Shown piece by piece: positions 25,750-34,829 of a stretch of 64,000 nucleotides of DNA (position 1 is the stretch's first letter; the number at the start of each line of letters is the position of its first letter). The notes beneath the pieces are model-generated. The model was given only the letters and a program-made list of their open reading frames with translations, made no database searches and had not been told where the DNA came from. The DNA lies in NCBI GenBank assembly GCA_964582415.1, contig CAZOSF010000001.1, positions 25,553-89,552 on the forward strand. The letters run 5' to 3'. Both the position numbers and the translations under genes were made by a program. The stretch comes from CAZOSF01 sp964582415 (lineage in GTDB: Bacteria; Bacteroidota; Bacteroidia; Flavobacteriales; Flavobacteriaceae).

Positions 25750-26103
25750 TCAAAAGCACCGTTTTAACACAGAAACCATTGTGTTTTCCAATTGGGAATA
25801 TGCAGGTAACTCTTTGCCCAAATAAATAAAAATCACTGCAAATTTCTTGCCGCTTTTCGATAAGAAAGCGTCCTTATGCAAACGATACGCTTCTCTCAGT
25901 TGGCGCTTGATGCGATTGCGATCTACAGCCTTTTTGAAGTTCTTTTTGGGAACGGAAAAAGCAGCTTGTGTTTGTTCTAGGGCGGGATCTTCCAGTAAAA
26001 TAGCTTTGACAGGAAAGATTTTAATTGCACGCCCCTCTTCGAACAGGCGCTCGATAAGTAGCTGTCGCTTTAACTTTTCGTTTTGTGGAAAGGACTGCCT
26101 CAT
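25750..26103 (-). CDS. rnpA: Ribonuclease P protein component
   Basis: A 117-residue basic protein that helps RNase P RNA process pre-tRNA 5' ends. It has the RNR signature KKNFKKAVDRNRIKRQLREAYR. The ATG at 26103 (MRQSFPQNEKLKRQLLIERLF) fits the family; the upstream extension to 26151 does not. In most bacteria rnpA sits in rpmH-rnpA-yidD-yidC near the origin. Here rpmH, yidD and yidC are absent, and rnpA lies between an M1 peptidase and the S41 peptidase. Confidence 0.95.
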   Translation of the reverse strand: MRQSFPQNEKLKRQLLIERLFEEGRAIKIFPVKAILLEDPALEQTQAAFSVPKKNFKKAVDRNRIKRQLREAYRLHKDAFLSKSGKKFAVIFIYLGKELPAYSQLENTMVSVLKRCF

Positions 26104-26171
26104 ATGGGGTAAAGATAAAAAAAGACCTTTCCATCGAGATGAAAAGGCCATAATTAGTTCCTTGCCTGGAA

Positions 26172-27971
26172 TTATTTCTTTTCTGCCGGATATAAATTGT
26201 TATCAGGATTTATGTCGGCCATGCGGTTGGTTTTGTCGATGACAATCGACGTTACTTTTTTCTCGTGGTTGAATGAAAAGGTGTAGGTTGGATACGCCCA
26301 GGCCCAATCCTCCATGACGGTGCGTTTCATCTCTGGAAATGGATTTTCCTTTTCTCCGCGCATCATCCGCAATGGAATGTAAAAAGCCTCTTCTGTTCCG
26401 TCATCATAGGTTACATAGACATCAATCGGCATTGGCATAAGCCCAATACGCTCTAGGGTAACTTTGGTTCGATTTCCCAAATCTTCCACATTCTGAATTC
26501 CATAATCAATAGTATTGGTGGTTTGCCCAAAATCCTGTAAGTACCAATCCAATTCAAATCCGGAGACTTTTTCCGCTACTCGGATAAAATCGTTGGGAGT
26601 GGGGTGCTTAAAGGCCCAATCTTTATAATATCGTTTGAGGGTGGAATCCAAGTTTTGATTCCCAATCACATAGCCCAATTGAGAAAGAAACACAGCCCCT
26701 TTACTGTATGCAGAGATCCCATAAGCGGCATTTAATGCATAACGATCGGCATGGGTTGTGAGGGGTTGCTCTTTTCCACTTTTAACAAGCATATAATAGG
26801 TTTGATAAGAACTGGACAAAGGAAATTCTTTGTTTTCTTCCAGCACTTCGTTCTCTGCCAATGTTGAGATATAGGTGGTAAACCCTTCATCCATCCATTC
26901 ATGAAGGCTCTCATTCGTGGCCAAAACAAATTGAAACCAAGAATGCGCCATTTCGTGCGCTGTAACCCCCACAAGGCTTTCGTAACTACGCTGACCGGTG
27001 ATAAAGGTACACATACCATATTCCATGCCTCCATCACCTCCTTGAATCACAGAATATTGTTCGTATGGATAAGCGCCAACATGTTCATTAAAAAACGCCA
27101 TCAGTTCTGCGGTTTTTGGTTGTAGACGTTTCCAATTATCAATAAATTCTGGATTGTTTTTGTAGTAAAAATGCAGGGTCACGCCGTTAGGCCCCGGATA
27201 GGTGTCGTGGATATATTCGGGGTCTGCACCCCAAGTAAAGTCATGAACATTTGGAGCGATAAAATGCCAAGTTTTCTTTCCTTTCTTTTTTTTAGGCTCC
27301 TGTTGCAAATATCCTGTACCTCCAACGGTATAGTCGGCATCAATCGAAATACGTACATCGAAATTTCCCCAAACACCATGGAATTCTCGACCGATATATG
27401 GATCGGCATGCCATCCTTGATAATCGTACTCCGCTAATTTTGGATACCACTGGGCCATCGAAAGGGCGACGCCTTCAGAGCTGTTCCTTCCGTTTCTACG
27501 AATTTGAATGGGCACCTGTGCTTCCCAATCCATGGTGAATTTGGTAGACCTACCCGGTAACACAGGTGTGTTCAAAGCCACTGTCATAACGGTGCCTGAA
27601 ATCTTGTATTCAACCGGTTTCCCATCCTGTAATAGTTTGGAGGGCCGAATGTATCCTATCTCCGAAGCTTCCAGTTTAGAGATACGATCTCCAACGCGCG
27701 GATCGGGATCGGCAATGGACCTTGAACGAACATCCATTTCACTTCCGGGCTGGAAAGCATTGAAATAAAGATGATAATAGACCCGCTTCAAAGTATCTGG
27801 CGAATGATTGGTATAGGTAAGCTCCTGATGCCCTTCATACTGCCAATTTTTGACATTCATATCGATGTCCATTTTGTAATCTACTTCCTGTTGCCAGTAG
27901 GCATAATTGTTTTGGGCCATGCTGATAGTTGCTACCAACATGGCCCAAACAAGACTTAATGATTTGATCAT
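26172..27971 (-). CDS. M1 family metallopeptidase
   Basis: A 599-residue zinc aminopeptidase with a signal peptide (MIKSLSLVWAMLVATISMAQ). The zinc site is HEMAHSWFQF (H-E-x-x-H, residues near 339-343), with the third ligand in the downstream WMDEGFTTY. The upstream QGGDGGMEYGMCTF matches the exopeptidase GxMEN-type motif in modified form (GGMEYG). It is likely periplasmic or surface-located and removes N-terminal residues from peptides. Its ATG overlaps the stop of the S8 peptidase by 4 bp, so the two are coupled. Confidence 0.92.
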   Translation of the reverse strand: MIKSLSLVWAMLVATISMAQNNYAYWQQEVDYKMDIDMNVKNWQYEGHQELTYTNHSPDTLKRVYYHLYFNAFQPGSEMDVRSRSIADPDPRVGDRISKLEASEIGYIRPSKLLQDGKPVEYKISGTVMTVALNTPVLPGRSTKFTMDWEAQVPIQIRRNGRNSSEGVALSMAQWYPKLAEYDYQGWHADPYIGREFHGVWGNFDVRISIDADYTVGGTGYLQQEPKKKKGKKTWHFIAPNVHDFTWGADPEYIHDTYPGPNGVTLHFYYKNNPEFIDNWKRLQPKTAELMAFFNEHVGAYPYEQYSVIQGGDGGMEYGMCTFITGQRSYESLVGVTAHEMAHSWFQFVLATNESLHEWMDEGFTTYISTLAENEVLEENKEFPLSSSYQTYYMLVKSGKEQPLTTHADRYALNAAYGISAYSKGAVFLSQLGYVIGNQNLDSTLKRYYKDWAFKHPTPNDFIRVAEKVSGFELDWYLQDFGQTTNTIDYGIQNVEDLGNRTKVTLERIGLMPMPIDVYVTYDDGTEEAFYIPLRMMRGEKENPFPEMKRTVMEDWAWAYPTYTFSFNHEKKVTSIVIDKTNRMADINPDNNLYPAEKK

Positions 27972-29647
27972 TGTCTGGATATTTTATCTGCTAGGATTAA
28001 TGCATTATAAAGGTTCGCCATTTTTCCAGAAGCGGAAATATTGGTGAATTTGTCGGTGTTCGAGGCATCTCCACCCAAAATAACAGTGGCCGAAGAAGCT
28101 ACTCCGCTATCCATAAGAATTTGCTTCACCTGAGCTGCGGTTAGTTTTGGGAAATATGAACGAATCATGGCAGCAACACCGGCTACTTCAGGAGAAGCCA
28201 TTGAGGTCCCTTGAAGAAACTCATAGGTGTCTAGTGGAGTAGTAGACCAAATGCGAACTCCAGGAGAGAACAAGTCTACACTGGTTTTTCCATAGTTGGA
28301 GAAAGAGGCGACCATTTTTTCACCATACTCATAATTCAATGCACCAATCGTGATGAAGGTGTCCCCTATTTCTTTGGAGCTGCCCACTTTTTGGTCGTTA
28401 GGATATACTTGAACGGTATCCAAATCCAACCCTTCATTTCCGGCTGCATTGACAATCAACACATCTTTTTTGGAAGCATATTCGATAGCATCCCAAACCC
28501 ATTCTGGGTGTGGAGAGTAGTATTTTCCAAAACTTGTATTGATTACTTTGGCACCATTATCAACGGCATATCGAATAGCGAAAGCGATATCTTTATCATA
28601 CTCGTCACCATCTGGTACGGCGCGAACTACCATAATTTCTACGTTGTTAGCAACACCGTTCATTCCAATGCCATTGTCTCTTTTTGCAGCAATGATACCA
28701 GCGACGTGTGTTCCGTGACGTGCATCTTCTTTTTTAGGATCCGGACCATCCACGTCGTTATTTCCATAGAAACGTGAAGAGAAGTTATCAGGATCATCGC
28801 CCAATTTTTCCTTGCGGAAATTTCGATTCATGTTGAAGTGGCTGTCAAGACGCCCTTGGAAGTAATCGACGCCCCTGTTGATTTGTTTTAGCAACTCTGA
28901 AACTGTTGGGAAGCGTCCCATCATCTGGGAAAGCATAGCAATTTGCTGTTGCTCTTCGGTGGTCGGGCTTTCAATAGCTTGTAAATCCTCAAGGGTATAT
29001 TCTTCTTTTCCCGTGCGCTTCATCATGGCTTCATTGGCCGCAGTGATTTGACTTTTTAGCATGGCATAGCGGTCTAGATTGCCCTTGGTTTCTCCAAATT
29101 CTTTGTCGTATTCGGCTTTAGCCTTCATGTATAAATCATATTCGGCACGATCTTCAGCGCTGATGGAAGAGGCAGACTTGCCTTCGTATTTTGGCCCTAA
29201 TTTCTTAACGTAGCGAACATACTCCATGTTTTCTTCCACAATGTCACCCAAGAAATTCCAACCATGGACGTCATCAACATAACCGTTTTTGTCATCGTCG
29301 ATACCATTGTTTGGAATCTCGTCCTCATTTACCCAAATAACGTCTTTAAGGTCTTCATGTTCGATGTCAATACCACTATCGATAACGCCAACAATAACTT
29401 TTTTGCCTTTTCGGCCTTTTAATATTTCAGCGTAGGCTCTATCCACGCTCATTCCTGGCACAGTATCCTTCGTCAAATCGGCAGCGGCCCATGACTTCAT
29501 TTCATCGTCGGATAAGGAGCCAACCTTTAAAGGGACGGCATCTATGTTTTCAATGGGAGTTGAAACGATAGGGGGAACGGAACTTCCGCAACTGCTTAAT
29601 AAAACACCCGCGGTAGCCAGTAGCAAGGTACTCTTTAGAATTCTCAT
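27968..29647 (-). CDS. S8 family serine peptidase (lipoprotein)
   Basis: A 559-residue subtilase. The N-terminus MRILKSTLLLATAGVLLSSCGS is a lipoprotein signal with lipobox LSSC, so the protein is anchored in the outer membrane or periplasm. The catalytic triad is D in GVIDSGIDIEHEDL (near 89), H in RHGTHVAGIIAAKRDNG (near 311) and S in GTSMASPEVAGVAAMI (near 482). A long charged insertion of about 200 residues separates D from H. It is the upstream partner of the M1 peptidase gene in a coupled pair; a short gap separates it from the MBL hydrolase. Confidence 0.93.
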   Translation of the reverse strand: MRILKSTLLLATAGVLLSSCGSSVPPIVSTPIENIDAVPLKVGSLSDDEMKSWAAADLTKDTVPGMSVDRAYAEILKGRKGKKVIVGVIDSGIDIEHEDLKDVIWVNEDEIPNNGIDDDKNGYVDDVHGWNFLGDIVEENMEYVRYVKKLGPKYEGKSASSISAEDRAEYDLYMKAKAEYDKEFGETKGNLDRYAMLKSQITAANEAMMKRTGKEEYTLEDLQAIESPTTEEQQQIAMLSQMMGRFPTVSELLKQINRGVDYFQGRLDSHFNMNRNFRKEKLGDDPDNFSSRFYGNNDVDGPDPKKEDARHGTHVAGIIAAKRDNGIGMNGVANNVEIMVVRAVPDGDEYDKDIAFAIRYAVDNGAKVINTSFGKYYSPHPEWVWDAIEYASKKDVLIVNAAGNEGLDLDTVQVYPNDQKVGSSKEIGDTFITIGALNYEYGEKMVASFSNYGKTSVDLFSPGVRIWSTTPLDTYEFLQGTSMASPEVAGVAAMIRSYFPKLTAAQVKQILMDSGVASSATVILGGDASNTDKFTNISASGKMANLYNALILADKISRQ

Positions 29648-29656
29648 AGTATTTTG

Positions 29657-30517
29657 TTAATTAAATAGTTCGTCAAATGTAAAGCTCTGATCAAGGCGCA
29701 CCCCTTTGTCGGTGTGCTTTACGGAAATTATTTCATTGTGCGCATCATGTTCTAGGAACAGATAGTAGTTATTGTCGGCAGCTTGGTTAAGGAATTTTTC
29801 TTTTTCGTCGAGGGTGATAAGAGGGCGGGTGTCATATCCCATAACATAGGGTAGGGGCAGGTGGCCCGCGGTAGGCAGAAGATCGGCCATAAACACCAAG
29901 GTTTTTCCTTTGTAATGAATATGTGGAATCATCTGTTTATCGGTATGCCCATCAACAAACAACACACCAAAATTTAATTCTGTAGTTTCCTGAAAATCCT
30001 CGTTTGGCAAATCAACAAATCGCAATTGGCCACTGTCTTGGATTGGAAGAATGTTTTCCTTGAGAAAAGAAGCCTTTTCCCTTTTGTTGGGCTGTGTGGC
30101 CCATTTCCAATGATCTTCATTGCTCCAAAAACGAGCATTTTTAAATGCGGGCTCATACCCAGTACGGTCTTTATTCCATTGAATACTTCCGCCACAATGA
30201 TCAAAATGCAGATGGGTTAAAAAAACATCGGTCACATCATCCCTGTGAAAACCAGCATTCTTAAGAGAGCTATCCAAATCATGAGGCCCCCACATATCGT
30301 AATACCCAAAAAACTTTTCACTTTGCTTATTTCCCATGCCGTTATCGATAAGAACAAGCCTATCACCATCTTCAATTAAGAGACAACGAGCAGCCATATC
30401 TATCATGTTATTCGCGTCGGCAGGATTTGTCCGAGACCAAAGGGATTTGGGTACAACGCCAAACATGGCCCCTCCATCCAATTTAAAATTACCAGATTCG
30501 ATTGGGTATAGCTGCAT
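29657..30517 (-). CDS. MBL fold metallo-hydrolase
   Basis: A 286-residue metallo-beta-lactamase fold hydrolase. The metal ligands are in TDVFLTHLHFDHCGG (H-x-H-x-D-H), a downstream histidine in VDGHTDKQMIPH and an aspartate in VFMADLLP, with another histidine in LEHDAHNE. The substrate cannot be told; members include lactonases, arylsulfatases and hydroxyacylglutathione hydrolases. No signal peptide is visible, so it is cytoplasmic. It is 9 bp upstream of the S8 peptidase on the same strand. Confidence 0.88.
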   Translation of the reverse strand: MQLYPIESGNFKLDGGAMFGVVPKSLWSRTNPADANNMIDMAARCLLIEDGDRLVLIDNGMGNKQSEKFFGYYDMWGPHDLDSSLKNAGFHRDDVTDVFLTHLHFDHCGGSIQWNKDRTGYEPAFKNARFWSNEDHWKWATQPNKREKASFLKENILPIQDSGQLRFVDLPNEDFQETTELNFGVLFVDGHTDKQMIPHIHYKGKTLVFMADLLPTAGHLPLPYVMGYDTRPLITLDEKEKFLNQAADNNYYLFLEHDAHNEIISVKHTDKGVRLDQSFTFDELFN

Positions 30518-30717
30518 AGAACCTGCAAATTAGCAAATCCGCAAGAGATGGAAAATGGGTGTAGTCACTAATTTGTATGATTTTAACAAAAACTTAGGCA
30601 TTCTGGACTTCTTTTTTGAAAAATCGATGAATTTCACCCTCTGTTGGGGCGAATCCATTACAAGAATTGTGTGGATCTCAACTTTCTTCCTATTTTTAAA
30701 ATCTTGAAGAAAAAATA

Positions 30718-32565
30718 ATGCTCGAACTCGCCGGAATTATAGTGCTAGGAATATTCGCCCAATGGGTTGCTTGGAAATTCAAACTTCCAGCGATTCTACC
30801 ATTGATATTGATCGGCCTGTTTGTTGGTCCCATCGCTACTCTTATCAGTACGACGGGTAATCCATATATTCAGCCCATATGGGATGGCAAACGTGGGCTT
30901 TTTCCTGGCGAAAATCTTTATAATTTTATTTCCTTGGCCATTGGAATTATCCTTTTTGAGGGAGGACTTACTTTGAAACGGGGAGAAGTAACCAAAGTAG
31001 GTCCCGTCATCGGAAAACTTATTAGCGTTGGAGCTGCGGTGACTTTTTTTGGAGGCGCCTTGGCAGCCCATTACATCTTTGGTTTGAATTGGCGAATCTC
31101 ATTTCTCTTTTCCTCATTGATCATCGTTACGGGGCCGACGGTAATATCTCCAATCTTAAGAAATATTCCACTAAAGAAGGACGTATCAGCGGTTCTAAAA
31201 TGGGAAGGCATTCTGATTGATCCCATCGGGGCATTGGTTGCCGTATTGCTCTTCGAATTTATTAGCATTGGCGGGGATGCGGGATATTCCAAACAAGCCC
31301 TGATTGAGTTCGGAAAAATATTGCTGATAGGATTCTCTTTCGGAATTACCGGTGGGTATGCGCTGTATTTTTCCATCCGAAAGAATTGGATCCCGCACTA
31401 CTTGATGAATGTTGTAGCACTCTCCGTGGTGTTGCTAATTTTTGTGGAAAGCGACCTATTTGCCCATGAATCGGGACTTCTATCTGTAGTGGTAATGGGA
31501 ATGTTCCTAGGGAATAGCGATCTTCCAAATCTGAAGGAACTTCTCTATTTCAAGGAGTCTTTGAGTGTGCTGCTCATTTCGATTCTTTTCATTCTCTTGT
31601 CGGCGAACATTGAAATTGAGGACTTGTTGCTAATTTACAATTGGAATACCGCTATCTTGTTGGCGGTAGTCATTTTTGTGCTCCGGCCCATTGGAGTATT
31701 CCTTAGTACGATGAAATCTTCCTTACGCTTTAATGAAAAGCTATTTATAAGCTGGGTGGGTCCACGAGGAATTGTTGCTGCAGGTATCGCCTCTCTATTT
31801 GGAACCCGGCTGGTACAGAATGGGGTGGCAGGGGCGCAGTACATTACTCCCTTGGTGTTTGCTGTTGTATTGGTAACCGTTTTATTGAATGCTACCACGG
31901 CGCGTTTTGTGGCATCCTTGGTAGGGGTATTTTTGAAAACTTCGGAGGGCATTCTTATTGTCGGGGCCTCAAAAGTGTCCCGATTGATTGCCAGCTATCT
32001 GCAAAAGAATGGAAGACACGTGGTTTTGATCGATTCTAACCAGGCCAACGTGGCTCAAGCCAGGGAATTGGATTTAGAGGCGATCGAAGCGAATATTTAT
32101 TCGGATGATCTGGCCAATAATATCGAACTGAATGATGTAGGGTACCTTCTTGCCTTGACGGGAAGCTCTGAAATCAACAAACAAGCTATTAAACGATTTG
32201 GAGAAATTTATGGGGAAACAGGAACCTTCCGACTTTTGTCTTCCGAGGAAAAAGAAGTTGGCGCTGAAATCAACCCCAACGAATTGTTCTCCACGACACA
32301 CGACTATGTAATGCTGGAAGAGGTGGCTCGAACATACCCTTCCGTTCAGGAGATTCCTATCAACAATCAGAATCAATTTTTAAAGTTGAACCGTATTATT
32401 GAAAAGGATGATGACACCGTTGCCTTGTTCCTGAAGCTTCCCAATGGGTATCTGGAAATCATTAATAACCCAAAAGAAATGAAAGCGTCTGAGGGGTGCC
32501 ATTTAGTATATCTCGGGAAACCTTTGGATATCGAAGAGCTCAATAACGCAACTCGTGGTCGGTAA
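30718..32565 (+). CDS. CPA-family Na+(K+)/H+ antiporter with TrkA-N domain
   Basis: A 615-residue cation:proton antiporter. The N-terminal 400 residues form about 12 membrane helices, with the helix-capping FEGGLTLKRGE, the IDPIGALVAVLLFEF stretch with the ion-binding Asp, and the SWVGPRGIVAAGIASLFG signature of NhaP-type CPA1 transporters. From about residue 410 a Rossmann-like TrkA-N domain follows (ILIVGASKVSRLIASYLQKNG, then VVLIDSN), and a further cytoplasmic stretch ends the protein. It probably helps pH and Na+ or K+ control. The ATG follows a gap of about 200 bp after the divergent MBL gene. Confidence 0.88.
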   Translation: MLELAGIIVLGIFAQWVAWKFKLPAILPLILIGLFVGPIATLISTTGNPYIQPIWDGKRGLFPGENLYNFISLAIGIILFEGGLTLKRGEVTKVGPVIGKLISVGAAVTFFGGALAAHYIFGLNWRISFLFSSLIIVTGPTVISPILRNIPLKKDVSAVLKWEGILIDPIGALVAVLLFEFISIGGDAGYSKQALIEFGKILLIGFSFGITGGYALYFSIRKNWIPHYLMNVVALSVVLLIFVESDLFAHESGLLSVVVMGMFLGNSDLPNLKELLYFKESLSVLLISILFILLSANIEIEDLLLIYNWNTAILLAVVIFVLRPIGVFLSTMKSSLRFNEKLFISWVGPRGIVAAGIASLFGTRLVQNGVAGAQYITPLVFAVVLVTVLLNATTARFVASLVGVFLKTSEGILIVGASKVSRLIASYLQKNGRHVVLIDSNQANVAQARELDLEAIEANIYSDDLANNIELNDVGYLLALTGSSEINKQAIKRFGEIYGETGTFRLLSSEEKEVGAEINPNELFSTTHDYVMLEEVARTYPSVQEIPINNQNQFLKLNRIIEKDDDTVALFLKLPNGYLEIINNPKEMKASEGCHLVYLGKPLDIEELNNATRGR

Positions 32566-32586
32566 AATATTTTTACAACGGAATCA

Positions 32587-32817
32587 ATGAAAATTCTTCA
32601 GTATTACCTAATAACTTTGCTAATCACTTTTGGTGTGATGGGCTGTAAAGAGGACGATTCTGTTAGTTGTGTTCAATGTGCCTCAGATACAACAGTTCCC
32701 TTCGAGGTGTGTCGAGAAAGCAATGGAAATGCGTCTGTAAACGGAGAAGATACAGGTGCCGATTATGATGTGTACATCAATGATTTGGAACAAGCCGGGG
32801 CCAGTTGCGGAAGGTAA
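32587..32817 (+). CDS. Small lipoprotein of unknown function
   Basis: A 76-residue protein with the signal peptide MKILQYYLITLLITFGVMGC, ending in a lipobox (GVMGC). The mature part is acidic and carries four further cysteines (VSCVQCA, EVCRE, ASCGR) in 50 residues. I do not recognise a domain. Its ATG is 21 bp after the antiporter stop, so it may be cotranscribed. Translation is supported by the signal peptide; function is unknown. Confidence 0.65.
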   Translation: MKILQYYLITLLITFGVMGCKEDDSVSCVQCASDTTVPFEVCRESNGNASVNGEDTGADYDVYINDLEQAGASCGR

Positions 32818-32821
32818 GGCG

Positions 32822-34618
32822 TTAGTCGTTTAGCTTCAATACCGCCATAAAGGCCTCTTGTGGAATCTCCACATTACCTACTGCCCGCATTCGCTTTTTC
32901 CCTTTTTTCTGCTTTTCTAACAGCTTGCGTTTTCTGGAAATATCCCCACCATAACATTTTGCCGTTACGTCTTTTCGGAGCGCTTTGACCGTTTCCCTTG
33001 CAATAATTTTAGCGCCAATGGCAGCCTGAATTGGGATATCGAACTGTTGACGGGGAATAAGCTCCTTCAATTTTTCGCACATCTTTTTTCCGATGTCGTA
33101 GGCGTTATCTTGGTGAAGCAAGGCAGAAAGCGCATCAACTGTTGTACCGTTAAGCAGCACGTCCACCTTCACCAGTTTTGAGGCGCGCATTCCGATTGGG
33201 GAATAGTCGAAAGAGGCATATCCTTTGGAAACGGTTTTCAATCGGTCATAGAAATCGAAAACAATTTCAGCCAGGGGCATGTCGAAATTCAACTCTACCC
33301 GATCTTGGGTTAGATAGGTTTGGTTGGTAATTTGTCCGCGCTTGTCAATACAAAGCGACATCACCGCCCCCACAAAATCGGCTTTTGTGATAATACTGGC
33401 TTTTATGTACGGTTCTTCTACTCGATTTAAGGTAGAAGGATCTGGAAGGTCGGTTGGATTGTTAACCAAAATCGCCGTTTCGGGATCTTTGTTGGTGTAA
33501 GCGTGATAGGATACGTTGGGGACGGTAGTAATTACGGTCATATCGAATTCCCGTTCCAATCGTTCTTGAATGATTTCTAGATGCAGCATTCCCAAGAAAC
33601 CACAGCGGAACCCAAAGCCAAGAGCAGCTGAACTCTCTGGCTGAAATACCAAAGAGGCATCATTAAGCTGTAATTTTTCCATGGAAGATCGCAGTTCCTC
33701 ATAATCTTCGGTATCAACAGGGTAAATTCCAGCAAATACCATAGGTTTTACGTCTTCAAAACCAGCGATCATATTGGTTGTTGGGTTTTTGGCATCCGTG
33801 ATGGTATCTCCCACCTTCACCTCACGGGCATCCTTGATACCAGTGATTAGATACCCTACATCTCCTGTTTTGATTATGGGCTTGGGTTGTTGTTTTAATT
33901 TAAGCGTACCCACTTCATCAGCAAAATAGGATTTGCCGGTAGCCATAAATTTTATTTGCTGCCCTTTTGTAATTTCTCCGTTCAATACCCGGAAATATGT
34001 CTCAACTCCACGGAATGGATTGTAAACAGAGTCAAAAATCAAGGCCTGAAGCGGTTCCTCCGGATTTCCTTTTGGGGCTGGAATCCTTTCTATGATAGCT
34101 TCCAAGATATCCTGGATTCCGATTCCAGTTTTGGCGCTGGCTGGAATTACCTCCTCTGGGGTACAGCCCAACAAATCCACAATATCATCGGTTACCTCTT
34201 CTGGTTTTGCCGAGGGCAAATCTACTTTATTTAAAACAGGAATAATTTCTAGGTCGTTCTCTAGGGCTAAGTACAGGTTGGAAATGGTCTGTGCCTGGAT
34301 ACTTTGCGCCGCATCCACCACTAACAACGCCCCTTCACAAGCAGCGATGGAACGGGAAACTTCGTAAGAGAAATCAACGTGCCCAGGAGTATCGATAAGG
34401 TTCAAGATGTAGGTTTCTCCATTATGAACATACTCCATTTGAATGGCATGACTTTTAATGGTAATTCCACGCTCACGCTCCAAGTCCATATTGTCCAACA
34501 ACTGATCTTGCTTTTCGCGATCGGTTACCGAACCAGTTGCATCCAACAACCGATCGGCCAAGGTGCTCTTTCCGTGGTCGATATGGGCGATGATGCAAAA
34601 ATTTCTAATATTCTTCAT
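32822..34618 (-). CDS. lepA: Translation elongation factor 4
   Basis: A 598-residue translational GTPase that can back-translocate ribosomes. The P-loop is AHIDHGKSTLADRL, the switch-II motif DTPGHVDFSYEV, and the G4 motif NKVDLP. The LepA-specific C-terminal domain is present (MRAVGNVEIPQEAF near the end). The length equals typical LepA. The small lipoprotein gene converges on it with 4 bp between the stops. Confidence 0.97.
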   Translation of the reverse strand: MKNIRNFCIIAHIDHGKSTLADRLLDATGSVTDREKQDQLLDNMDLERERGITIKSHAIQMEYVHNGETYILNLIDTPGHVDFSYEVSRSIAACEGALLVVDAAQSIQAQTISNLYLALENDLEIIPVLNKVDLPSAKPEEVTDDIVDLLGCTPEEVIPASAKTGIGIQDILEAIIERIPAPKGNPEEPLQALIFDSVYNPFRGVETYFRVLNGEITKGQQIKFMATGKSYFADEVGTLKLKQQPKPIIKTGDVGYLITGIKDAREVKVGDTITDAKNPTTNMIAGFEDVKPMVFAGIYPVDTEDYEELRSSMEKLQLNDASLVFQPESSAALGFGFRCGFLGMLHLEIIQERLEREFDMTVITTVPNVSYHAYTNKDPETAILVNNPTDLPDPSTLNRVEEPYIKASIITKADFVGAVMSLCIDKRGQITNQTYLTQDRVELNFDMPLAEIVFDFYDRLKTVSKGYASFDYSPIGMRASKLVKVDVLLNGTTVDALSALLHQDNAYDIGKKMCEKLKELIPRQQFDIPIQAAIGAKIIARETVKALRKDVTAKCYGGDISRKRKLLEKQKKGKKRMRAVGNVEIPQEAFMAVLKLND

Positions 34619-34646
34619 ATGAAATTACTTCCAACCAATAAGTCCG

Positions 34647-34654
34647 CAAATATA
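34647..34654 (-). promoter_or_regulatory. lepA promoter -7 box
   Basis: TATATTTG on the minus strand, an exact TAnnTTTG match 28 bp before the lepA start. Confidence 0.5.
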
Positions 34655-34829
34655 GTTCAAAAATGATGCTTTTTTACCGCTTCATGACGAATACCAACAA
34701 TTTTCCTCTTGTAGGAATTTCTAGGTTAAAATAAAAAGCAGATATTTGTTAGTAATATACAGTAAGATTATTGTTTAAATAACGAACCCAACCGGGCTTT
34801 ATGGCCTGTTCCCATTCCTGTAATAACTT

